A DNA stretch of 64,000 nucleotides. Origin: Escarpia spicata. Taxonomy: Eukaryota; Annelida; Polychaeta; Sabellida; Siboglinidae. The DNA lies in NCBI GenBank assembly GCA_963995525.1, contig OZ023205.1, forward strand, positions 69,199,292-69,263,291, given 5' to 3'. The notes under the pieces were generated by a model, which saw only the letters and a list, made by a program, of their open reading frames with translations, made no database searches and had not been told where the DNA came from. This document shows, piece by piece, positions 33,957 through 47,000 of the stretch (its first letter is position 1; every line of letters begins with the position of its first letter). The position numbers and the translations under genes were made by a program.

Positions 33957-36900
33957 CATGTCTTTAAAATGTACAGAATCATGATTTTCAGAAGTGCAAA
34001 ACACTGCAACATGCATATCATATTTATCGCAACAAATGGGAAAGTTTACATAACCTGTTTACAGAACACGACAGGAAAATATGCACAAATGCATGGATAC
34101 ACATGCATTAACGTAGGATTTATCGTATCGTTTACAAGGATTTATGTTTAGAGCGGAGAGAGAACAACTAACAGTGACGTTGTCATAACAATGAAAACAG
34201 TAATGTGACGTGTGATATTTTAGATTGACGCAGTTCTTTTGTTGCAATGTTCAGAGACCAACAGAAGTGTGTCACATCTTTGACACAGCGACAATTAATT
34301 TGGATTTAATACTGTCACGCAAAATGCGATTACCGTCGCTTCTCGGTTGCAGAAATAAGAAGTAAAGCTGTATAATATGCACACGCATTCCAGCAGGCTA
34401 ATTGTGAGTGGTTTTAGCACAGAATCAAGCTTTGGGCAATACAATTCCTGATTGTAATCCAACAGGAAGATATGTTGAGAAAGCACAAGTTTTCCCGGGA
34501 AATTTCCCTCGAAAAATAGTATTAACCTACGTGGCCGGAGTCAATATCCAACCTTCATCCAACCTTCCGATGTGCGCGTAATCCCATGAGACATTGTTAA
34601 ACGACGGGACGTTGGCCAGCGTTTTAATTTCACAAACCTTGTCACATGTCGTGGAGGTCACCAGATGTACAGGAGTCACATCCAGTCTGCTCCGTTTTCT
34701 TCCAAGATCGTTGTTTCATACTTAAGGTCAACGCACATATACGGCTGATGGCAAAACCGGTTTGGTTTGGTGTTCTTCTAGAATAATCGTTCGCCACAAA
34801 GTCCGACGTCGACCATGGACCAGCGTGACGCTTGAGTGAAAGCTCTGTTGCAGGTATCTGCTTTGTATGGGATTAACTGTCTGCATTACTGGCAATAAAA
34901 TGGAAATTTTCTGTGGAAATGTGACGTCAAACGTTTGATTTTCATCGCCGAGTTTTATTACATACTAGACCATAACGCATCCTTGATGTATCGCGATATT
35001 TGTCCACGATACTCTGGATACATTTCGCAATACATGCAAATATATTTTCAAAAGCCTTATCGGGTTGAAATTGATATACTAATAAAAGCAAAAGGGATAT
35101 TTTATTTACGGTTATTGTTTTGGTTAAACTATTCGTAAGATAATTTATCTAATGCCTTTAAGGTTTTAATTGATGCAATCACTGTTCTCTCTACACGTTA
35201 CTTTACAGACCTCTGTAGAATGAATTGAAAATAAACTTTTTTTCTGAAACTAAGGTATTGTTACGTATCAAATTGTGACAAGTATAGCCATATTACATAC
35301 CTACTAGGAACACATATTATATGATGTAAGATACCAATTATACGAATAAAGCATGCACGTAATGTTTCCTGAAACTGATACATCACTTTCACATATGTAT
35401 CATACACAAAATACGTGTCCGTTACCCAGGCTTCAAGCGAGGCATGCTGTTACATTTCTGCGGAAACACCACATAACCTACTCTGTGTCAGTGCTTCCTT
35501 TCCAAGAAATGTGCGTATACTAACATATAAACAATTACATAAACCGAGCCCACCATATTGTACAATTAATAGAAGGTGTGTTTAATGTTTCAACTTTTGA
35601 ATTATTTATATATATTAGACGTTGTGTATAATTCATGCGAACACTGCAGGTCACTGAGTAATTAATACAAGAATCAAACCAATGCAGATATGTGATATGA
35701 CATTCAAATCATTCATATCAAAATCCCTGTATAAATGTATGCATAAGTGGATATTTCCGTAGAAAATATAGTACCCAAGATATGAAATACACGTTCTAAG
35801 AACATAGTCAAACGTTATGTTCGCACTATGTGATTATACCATTGGCATGGCAGATTAACATTTGCTTTAAGATCAACCAGCGCACGGCACATCGACATCC
35901 AAAAGAATTCCTCGCAGATTTGGCACGACGAATTGCTGCTACAAGAGACGATGAACGTGATTTCATTACTTTTGTTAAGAATATGCACGTTTTACTCAAA
36001 CCGTGTATGAGAAACTGTATTGTTAACGACAATAAATACTATTATGGAAGCGCATTACCGCTTTTGTATTGCATCATCATCTTCTTTCGAGATTTTGATT
36101 TGGAGAGGTCCCCGAGATCATCAACATCACATTCCGTATTCTTCTCCACAACCTTTGCAATCTTGCCCACCATGTCTATCGTCATTACGTCCCCCAGTCG
36201 TATCCTTTGCCGTGCACTGTTGATGTCCATCAGTATCATAGTCCTGGCACGTCCACCTTCTTTTTACATGGTCACGTCACCTTCTCTGTATCGGATTCTA
36301 TATGCTTGCAATCCATTTCCATCATTATTCAAATAAAACAAATACACAATAACAGCTGCCGGGTAAAGCCATCGTGTGTGCCATTTGGTTTAGAAAGGCG
36401 ACGTTACTTGAGCAGTGTAGCCATTGTGACGTCACCGTACAAATCACTTGTGTTTTATTTGACGTAAACGCGTATCAACAAAAGCAACAGGTTCTAGATG
36501 GCATGTGGACAAGACGCCATCAATCGGTTGAGAGTTCACTGATACAAATGTAAGCTCGCTAAACGGATTCTTTATAATAAATAAGTTACATAATAATATA
36601 AATCATTTGTTTTCTAAACGTTTATTTATTTGAAATCCCACCAGAACCGCTGACCAATGTATCCAGTCCACAGCTCGACGTCAACTGAACTACTCGTTCC
36701 GTTTTAAATTCGATTTACGCACGCTCACGTTCTCACGCGAACGCGCGCGCTTTATCGTCACGGTACGCTTCCGCGCTATTACGTTTTAAATAAGTGTCAG
36801 TTGCAGCGCCTACACAATTATTATTACATGTACTCATCGATAACGTATATTACACTTATGATTATAGTGTAAACTAATGTACGTACTATTGATACGTACG

Positions 36901-39900
36901 AATATCAAGCGCTGGTAACCTATTAAACGAAGGAAGCCGTTGCATTCTGCCTTTGGAATGCACTAAACATTATCCACACAATGTGTTAAATTCCTGCACA
37001 CCCACCCATCGAACCGCCGTATCCAGTATTGATGAGTGATGTTGCTTAGTTTTCTTTGTTTTGCACATAATACAATGTGCTCCAGTCTAGAGTGCCTAAA
37101 ATAGCAGATCACAGTACAGTAACATAGCTCGGCTGTAATCTCCAAGCCAAGTCACATTCATTAACAGTCCTAAGGACTAGATACTGCGCTATATAAGAGC
37201 TTACCTTCATGTCTTTTGCACAAGTTATTGTTTAGAAAGTGTTCATTGTCAAAAAACAACCAAAGATGGCACACAACATCTGCTGATTATGCTAGCTGTA
37301 ATAACAAGATTTGAACAAATAACCGACATATATGTGAAAGGGCAGGCTAAACACAGAGGGAAAACATTATTGGATGAACAAATGTCTCGTTTTTACGTGT
37401 CAGTTGGAACGTGTTGCATTATACCAATCTGCATAGCTCAACTCTTGTTAAAAAGAAACAACATATCCAACATGCTTTTTCAATTAAAATGCTTTAATAA
37501 CAAAACTGGCAAAACACCACCAGGTAATGAACAGAATTCTTGCAGACAAAACACACAATCAGATATGTACTGGTGTATACGTGAACATATTATGCTAATG
37601 CAACATTAAACACACACAAATTTGCTAAATTACCCACCTAACAAAACCACACATTTTTGTAATATGTAATTATAATGTGGCGATTTATGTGAAATCGTAA
37701 TCATATTTCCCTTGATTAATACTGCTACGCCATAACATATACCAAGTAAAGTGCAAAATGTGAATATCAAATGTAAGAGTTAACATCAGAGGTGCCAATT
37801 GTCCTGCTTCGGTAGGGGGATTTTGTTCCCTTTCTGTAAATTTTATCATATCTCCAGTATTCCTTCTTTTAAAATATACTTCGTTTTATAAATTCCATAT
37901 TTTCAATCAAACAGGGACACATATCAAACAAAATAGAACCACTCAGACATTAATTTTATAAATGTTTAGGGGATACTAATCCCTCCTTCATTTCTGTAAT
38001 ATCTAGTAGAGTACCTTCCTCCTATTGTTTTTAACAAGATACCTCTGAAATACCACACCGTCAATCTACACACAAAAGCATAGCTGAAACATAGCTGCAT
38101 AATTCCTTTGGAATGTAATAGTATAAACAAAACTCATTAACAGAACAAATATGACTCCTTAAAAAATATCCTCTGTATAAATACGTCCACAGGAGGCTAT
38201 GATACTACCCACCACAAATAGACAAACCCATATGCACTACATGAATTTTTTTTTATACTGCAACTGTTTTCTTTCAATGTATTACAGTATATGCACCAAT
38301 GACGATCAATTGACATTTATTTTATTTCATACAATTACCTCAAAACAATTTGCCATATAATACTATAATACATTTGGATGAAAGGTATATACAAAATATC
38401 CAAAGTTAGCAAAACATCACAGAAAAATGTATGTTTTGAATATACTGTTTGCATAATGTATTGCAATTTATTTCAAAACTAGATATTTAATTATTGCCAT
38501 TGAATGTTTAAATACTTAACCTGTGTAAAACATATGTTCATATCACTCATATGTTGTTCTCAGATAACTATATTATGCTCACCACCAATAAGCTCCGATA
38601 ATCGCAAAAAGTTACACATTTTGTATTCAGGCCACTTATGTACATACATAGCAATCATAATCAATTTGAGGTACAAAATGTAACTATTTCAATAATATGA
38701 AACTTAACAGAAACAAATAACAATTATCAGGAGAACACACAATTCTAGTAGTGTCAGTTATGGTACGATAATGTAACAACACATTTCATATATAACTAAT
38801 ACTAGCTAGTTTGGTGGTTTTGATAATTAAAATGACACAATTCTCCAGATATTTAGTTCTCAAAGTACATTATAAATGATCAATGATACATTCCATTTAT
38901 TGATGTGCATAGTATTTACTATCTGAAATAGTACAACATGAGAGTTTGACAGACCATTAAATCATCCAATAACAACAACACAAATGTTTTCACTGTAAAG
39001 ATTAATCTCTATTGTATCATCAAACTTGAAAACTTTATTTAACTGTGTATTTTTTAAATATTAAAAGTTGGAAATTCGCAGTGTTAACACACTAAATGTG
39101 GGTACAATTTGTAACCAACTAAAGGAATACATTGCGCACTGCAACGACCCAATGACAGTCTTTCATGGAACCAATGCAAGTAATTGTACACTCACTTTAA
39201 GAAACACGAGTAAGCCAGTAGCTTACAAAACAAAATGTTCTTAATCACTAGACATATTTTGCATTGTGTACAAGTAGGCAATTCTTCATGATGTACAAAT
39301 AGCCATAAAGTGTGATATGTCAATAATGTGCGGCTGCCTTTAGTTCTGCTCTTCTTCACTTACTGTTTCTATCCCCCGTGATAGAACAACAAGATATGTT
39401 CGATAAAACAACAAGATCAACTGATATTACTCCTGAGATCAATGACGCAACCAGGTGTTTTGCATGGCTGTACATAACAGGGAAGGCACCATTGATGAAA
39501 CATCCATATTCAATAAAACTAATTTGAGCATCTCAAACTGAGCAACCAGTAAAACACCCGTCCAATGAAACTACCCTGGGAAGATATCCCAGGAATCCCA
39601 TATAATTCCAGTATGACTAATACGTCATACCCTAACCTTATCTAGAACTCTTGTAATTTTTTTTTATAAAACTAGACATCTGTTCTTCAAAGTTCTCATG
39701 GCTGAAACTGGTTTCTTTATACAGTCATATAGCCTTTGATGTTTTCCTATTGAAACACCCTCCTTAGTTATGAAAAAAATATCTGAAAACCCATGCACAC
39801 TTTGTGTACTGATTTCTCAGTAATTTCATCCATATCATCACACATTGAGGGTAAGTTACATGTTTCATTCATAATTTTAAAATGCTGTGATCTATAAGAC

Positions 39901-40816
39901 ATAACCAAAACAAATACATTAAAATACCAAACTAAGTAAAGTGGAAGGAGAGTACAATTTTAAATCACAAAGCCATATAAATAAAACATTATTATTCACA
40001 ATCTAGTGATTTAAACATAAATACACTGAAAACTGTGAATTCTGAAACAAACCCTTATTAATCTGTCTGTATGTCTATTTCCCCTCAGCAAGATCAGTCA
40101 TGCAATGGACTATCACAGTGACGACATAGTTCCTGGGAAATCTTCCGAGGCGAGTTTTCAAAGGAGGCATTTGCCAAACTGTGCCCATGGATGCTCTGAT
40201 ATCACAACAGACTTGAAATAACACACTTCCCTCATCTTTTGGCAGGTTGATTGAAACATTCTATACAGATTTATAAAAAATAAATTCATTAATATGGATT
40301 CAAAGAAAACAGACATGTCTGCATGGACAGTTGAATGATACATAAAGAGGGGCTACACGAGGTAAGCATCCATGGCACTACAACTGCAACAACTATGAAA
40401 CGGAGATAAAACACTCTTCATCAAATCACACACAGTTCAACATGAAATCTTGAGAACAAAATATCACAAGCAAACACTCAACCAACAAAACAACATCAAC
40501 TTGATTTTTTTAAATAACAAGACAAAAACAGTGTATCTGTTTTGCTGCCCCACTGTTATAATCAACCATGATCACAAATAAGTATTATATTTGGTTTTTA
40601 TCATAAAACCATGTTACAATATATCAAAAACTGTATCTGTTTTATCATCTTGACTGCAAAAATTTGTTTCAGTGAACCAAATTTAAAACATAATTTGACC
40701 GATACATGTCTATAAATACCAATCTTACTGTTCAGCAGATAATGTATAGATATGATATTCAACACTAAACACCTATTGATCATATTGTAGTTGAGTTTGT
40801 GTGTTTGGTGCGTGCA

Positions 40817-40855
<39 letters not shown>

Positions 40856-42064
40856 ACGTTCACAGCATTTCACCTAAGACATTAAAAGACTATTACACTT
40901 ACGTCCTTATATATTCAGTTCACTATTATGCATAATATTATGTGTATTAATTTATCCTCTTAGATGGTTTGAATTTCGGGCACAAAACGTTTAGGGGCAC
41001 ATCTATGATCCTTTGGATGAAAAGTTACCCTTTTATTTTTTGGCCAGTTATACTGAAAATGGTGGGTCATTAAAATACACTTGAGCAATCATGATGTTAT
41101 AACAGACACAACACAACCCAACCTTAAGGATATAACCACTTCATATGTTTAACAAACTACTGCACTGCATCCAAACAAATTAGATTTTCTATAGAAATCA
41201 CACTTTCAAAGTATAAAACCAAACTTTCACACAAACAAAACACCTATAATTTCAATTAATGTGTCTGCAAGACGGAAACAATATAATCTTTCCAACTGAG
41301 ATTCAAACACATACTTGATCATCAAGTACTCATAAAAGCAATATATATACATATTATATAGCTGATACCCACACAATGAACCAATACCTGGAATGATACA
41401 GTATACCTTGGTTAATATAATACAATTCCGATTATGTAGATTAGACTAATTAAGGCCATAGCATATATTGTTCACATATACATTTGATTATGACTACAAC
41501 AAGGTAAGTCTGAATTAATTTCAAAACACATAAGTCTTTAGTTGCATAGACGAATTCCACTGAAAGTGTAAAACATGAATACCTTAGTAGCTGAAGGTGG
41601 TTGTTAAAACATATTACAATTTCAAAGTAACACCAGTATAACGACTAATAATAACATATTTTAAAGTCTCAATCTACTACCACCAATATAGACCGAAACG
41701 GCATGGACAAACATAAACTTTCCACTAAAGGGAGTGATTTCAAAGGAATTGTTCGCATCTCGTTACGCTCACTAACCTCAGATTGAAGTTGGTTTCTAAT
41801 GCTGGATGCTGCAGAAAAGTTGTCAATTACATTTTGTAGAAAGGTCTTTTATTTTGTAGTTCCTTCTACCAGTGTTCTCACTCAGCATCAACTGCTCTTT
41901 GTAGAAAGGTTGTCACTTGACTTCGATGTAAAATGTCATATCATAGCATAAATCTGTTTCAATGTAAAATGATGTATTATGACATCAATCAATCACAATC
42001 ATTTCAGACGATCGCTGTGTAGAGGTGTCAAGCATACACTACAGATAGGGTGATCTTGACCTTA
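33957..42064. other. convergent intergenic region and probable PGAP3 3' UTR
   Basis: About 8 kb of AT-rich DNA between two convergent genes. No convincing coding sequence. The part near 42 kb is probably PGAP3 3' UTR (minus strand). A short CpG-rich patch is at 36715-36780. A weak coding-like stretch at 35860-36010 (TAHRHPKEFLADLARRIAA) may be a transposon fragment. Confidence 0.5.
40806..40953 (+). repeat. dispersed repeat with (GCGT)n head (copy B)
   Basis: Second copy of the repeat at 30657-30792. It begins with (GCGT)n and carries the same 105-bp body. Similarity ends after GTGTATTAATTTAT, which sets the right boundary of the family. Confidence 0.9.
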
Positions 42065-42317
42065 TTAGTTTCTTGCTTGAGAGCTGGGCCTGCCTCTGGA
42101 CATTTTGTAGAGATTTCTATTGAATGCAGTTCTCTTTCGGACGTTGCCATCACCAGTGGTTGAACTGACACCATTTGAATGCATACCGTTGACATCGTCT
42201 AGATCATCAGTAGCTGGTGTGTCACCATTGGCTGTTGCGTCGCTGGTGTCGATTGTTGTTGCCTTGAGCTGTGAGCTTTGTAGGTCTAGCAAATAGTGGC
42301 AGTCGTCTATGACAAAA
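42065..42317 (-). CDS. PGAP3: PGAP3 exon 8 (C-terminus)
   Basis: Acceptor CATTGCAG; stop TAA at 42065-42067. Starts [14 protein letters not shown], like the mammalian end, then adds a hydrophilic Asp/Thr/Asn-rich tail of about 65 residues ending [10 protein letters not shown]. Confidence 0.9.
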
Positions 42318-44034
42318 CTGCAATGAAGAGGGTTAATGAAAAACGTTCTACAAATATAAAATAAAAAGGGTAGTATTATTTAACCCTTTAGACCTGAACT
42401 GCTCGCAACGGGTCAATCTGTCATGTGGTCTAAAGGGTTAAAGGCATAATGCCTGACTGTTACATATATACAGTTTCATACACTCATTTATCACACCAGG
42501 TATTAAGTTGCACAGGCCTATTCTGCATACAAGCCAAAAGTAGCTGTGTAGATCATCATCATGTCCCATTACAATTTTGGCACATATGTTCAGTTTACTT
42601 TTCTCGACAAATAATCCAAAACTTCTGAATCCACATAATTATTTAAAAAAAAACAGACATTACGAGTCAAAATGTTCTTGTTTGTTAAAATTTTAGCAAT
42701 AAATCAAAGACAACTGAAGATATTTTAATAATAAATGAGGAAGCACTTTCAAGTTCTTGATCTGTGGAGTCCAAAATTGTACTAATCTCCATTTCAGAAT
42801 TTTGCAACTTAATACGCACTTCACCATAGCAGGTCACAAATGTACTTGACGAATAGCAAAGTTTGTTGTTATGCCACCCACCTGTACCAGAGAAACGGTA
42901 ACCAAACCGTCCCAGCATGCCACAGTGAGTGGGCGTCGAAGATCCACAGATAAGGCGGGAAGTCTCCGAGTTCAAAGGCGAGTAGGAGCAGGAGGGATAT
43001 GGAGACGGTGGCTGCCTTCCACACGTAGGGCTGCTCCCTTCTCTTAAGGAAGCACCATGTCAACCAACAGGCGCAATTGAGTATACCTAGAACAGGAGTA
43101 GATAATAATTGCTCTTATTAAAGTGAGGCAGTCTGTACCGTATTAAACAAATATATCTAACCAAACTATAATTGATATGGAATCGATATGATATATCTAT
43201 GTATATATGGGGTAGGCTGTGGCCAGCTTCTGTCTTGAGACAATGCTTGTAAAATATGGGGGTATGTTATCGTTAACAGTTTCCTCTCGCCAAACTTTCA
43301 CATACCGATCGTTCAAAAGAAAACGTTTAAATTTTCAATATACCCCATTGGTTAAGGATTTTATTAGTGTTCATATTAGGGTCTAAAAAACGGGGTCCCA
43401 AAAACAAAAATGGGGTCCAAAGATATGGATTATTAAATGATCTAAATTAATGAGTGGCCTTGATAAATAAATAAATGTTCATAACATTAGCACAACTCCT
43501 GATATGTATCACGTTACAAAGCATTATAAGCAGCAGATACATCATATTTTATTACATACACACACACACAGACACACACAGACACACACAGACACACACA
43601 GACACACACACACAGACAGACAGACACACACAGACAAACACACACACAGACACACACACACAGACACACACAAACACACACAGACACACACACAAACACA
43701 CAGACACACACACAGACACACGCAGACACACACACACAGAGACACACACACAGACGCACACACATACACACACAGACACACACACACACAGACACACACA
43801 CAGACACACACACAAACACATACACACATACAGACACACACAAACAGACACACACAAACAGACACACACACACAAACACACACAGACACACACACAGACG
43901 CACACACAGACAGACACACACACAGACATACACACACAAACAGACACACACAGACAGACACACACACACACAAACAGACACACACAGACGCACACACAGA
44001 CACACACACAGACACACATACAGACGCACACACA

Positions 44035-44067
<33 letters not shown>

Positions 44068-47000
44068 CACACACACACAAACAGACACACACAGACAGAC
44101 ACACACACAGACACACAGACACAAACACATACAGACATACACACACACACACATACAGACACACACACACACACACACCCACACACACAGACACACTGAC
44201 ACACACACACGCACACAGACACACACAACTTACATAATCTTTACATGTAAGACTACAACTTAGCATTGTTGTAACGTTTTCTTCAAAGTTCGTGACCCTG
44301 GCTGACGGCAGCATTTGTAATGACTGTACTATTTGTGAGCCTTGGTAACAGAGGCATAATTATATGAATAATAATTAAAAATATGCTTTAATTTTTTCCC
44401 ATCTATAATGTGCCCCAATTGTAATATTTAGCAAACATATATCGTGTGGATGTATGGATGGACATTATTTGTATAGATGTATGGATGGACATTATTTGTG
44501 TAGATGTATGGATGGACATTATTTGTGTAGATGTATGGATGGACATTATTTGTGTAGATGTATGGATGGATATTATTTGTGTAGATGTATGGATGGACAT
44601 TATTTGTGTAGATGTATGGATGGACATTATTTGTGTAGATGTATGGATGGACATTATTTGTGTAGATGTATAGATGGACATTATTTGTGTAGATGTATGG
44701 ATGGACATTATTTGTATAGATGTATGGATGGACATTATTTGTGTAGATGTATGGATGGATATTATTTGTATAGATGTATGGATAGACATTATTTGTATAG
44801 ATGTTAACAGATTGCACTTTGTTGTGCCGGGTATCGACGGCAACAAACGCTGTTCGGGGTGTTTGTCTACAGCTTATAAACAATGTCAACGACAGACAAG
44901 GAGTAACCAAAGCACAATGGCATTGATTAGACTGTTCTCAATGTCCAGTCATCAATGTAAGATGTGATTTATATAAATTTTATTCAAGGAATTGTTCAAT
45001 TTGTTATCTGCACGGCCGTTGTCTGTGTTCAAGGGCCAAGAAATAACTTTGAAACAAAAGTAGTGTAGAATGGAGACCTCGAAAAACCGCATAATATCGC
45101 TCAAACCGAAGCCGCTGGATCATTATCTTATGATTGATTGTGTCAAAGGTCGCACTAAAGTCAATAAGAACTAATGCCGTGCCTTGTCTATAGCGGCTTT
45201 CATGGCATTTGTTACACACAACAGTGTGATTTCAGTTGAATGATTCTTCCGGTAGGCTGATTGGAAACAGTCCTCCATTCACAGATCGGAAATATGCGAG
45301 ATGATCCTTCGCGCAAAAACTTTCTCTATGCTTTTGACAGATGGCTTAGGATGCTAACTGGACCGTAGTTGTTGAGTATGTCCTTGTTGAGTGATTGTTT
45401 CTTGACCAATGGCCGGACAACTGCGTGCTTAAGCAGCACAGGCATGACTGCGTCCTCGAGTGAGGCGTTTACAATATGTGTGATGATAGGCACGATACTT
45501 TCCATGTTGTCATTTAGTTGCTTAGTTGGTAGTGGATCAAGTGAGCCTGTTTTATCCGTAGTGCCAAGAATATTAGTGATTTCGGCTGTAGTAGTTGGCT
45601 CAAAACACTTGAATTGGGTCAGTAAAACAAGGTGTCTCGCCCTCTGTTGGATCAACGGCAATGTGGCGGTGCATGTTAATCAGTAATTTCTCGATCTTTT
45701 CTTGGAAAAAACGTGAGAATGTATCACAACCTTCCTTCACTGAGCAGAATTCAGGAAGTTGCATTTTGTGTACGTCGAGTGATCTCAGAATGCGAAACAT
45801 GTTTTTGTTATTAGCGTTCTGTAATTGTCCGCGATAATATTCGGTTTTCTTACTGGCTATCATTGTAGTGCAGTCGTCGCGAGCGGCGACGTATAATTGG
45901 CAGTGTATTTCAAGTTTCGTTCTTCTCCACAGATTCGCCTCTTCTCTCTTGCTTCGTCGACCTCAGTGTCAAACCACGGATGCAGCGAGTTGTTCTTGAC
46001 ATGTACATAGCGCCAAGGAGCGTGCTTGTCTAAGCAGTTAGTGAGACAGGTGTTGTAGTCCGATGCTAAGACCTCCACTTGCTGACCGTCAGCGTGGGCA
46101 CACATGCCAGAACACGCAGATTTAACGTAATCATTGAACGCTGCAGCATCCATGGTGCGGAAGTTGCACTTGGCAATTACTGAAGTTTCAGCTGACGGTT
46201 TCAACACATTTAATGCCGGTTCTATGTGATAATGGTCTGTTATGGAGTCTGGATGAACAAGAACAGAAGATACTAAGTTATCGCTGTCAAGACTTTTCAC
46301 CAGGTCCAATGTATAGTGTCCTGTTTTATGGGTCGGCGAATGGACGTGTTGCAGCAAATTGTAGGAATCAAGCAGACTGTGATGCGGTTCTGATTTCGTT
46401 ACATCATCAAAATGAGTATTACAGTCTCCAGCATTGACGGTATGTATAACGGAAACAGATGCTTCTGTAAATAAGCTTTCAAGTTCAGCATAAAATTCAG
46501 AAGAAGTTCCAGATGCCTTACTTGAAGCAGGCGGATAGTAGATGACACACATGTTGAATTATACAGAATGGGCTGCAGAGAACTGCACATGGAGAAGTTC
46601 AATGGTATTCAAATGGAGAGTAGGTAGAATCTCCGTTGTAAATGTGTCATGGTGCAAGATTGCAACACCGCCACCACGACGAGAAGATCGTGCCACGTGC
46701 TGGAAGAGGAACCCGGGTGGGGTCACTTCAGCAATAACAACTTTATCACCAGTCTTCCTTAATCACGTCTCGGTTATTGCTAAGATGTCGCATTTGTGTT
46801 CGACGACGTATTGGTTGATTTTAAGAGCTTTACTGCACACGGAACGAGCATTCAGTAATGCCACATTGACGAATGGCGTGTCATGTGGCATAACAGGGGC
46901 GGCTCTTCGAGTTACCAGATCCGCCCCGACACAGCGTTGCCGACATACAATTCGTGAAGGATCTTCAAAACAGCTGGTAATCCCCGTTCGGATCGCGCAC

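Noticed and set aside
35826..36336. 168-residue plus-strand ORF starting MIIPLAWQINICFK
   Set aside because: Only a short early segment (TAHRHPKEFLADLARRIAA) looks protein-like, perhaps a transposon scrap; the rest is hydrophobic noise, with no splice or start support.
37185..37200. TATA-box-like CTATATAAGAG as a promoter
   Set aside because: No ORF or exon follows on that strand; AT-rich chance match.
43475..44314. Very long His/Thr or Cys/Val ORFs on both strands
   Set aside because: Open only because the CA-rich repeat lacks stop codons; composition artefact.
44403..44967. Repetitive ORFs ([12 protein letters not shown] and [13 protein letters not shown])
   Set aside because: A 27-bp minisatellite keeps frames open on both strands; no start context or homology.
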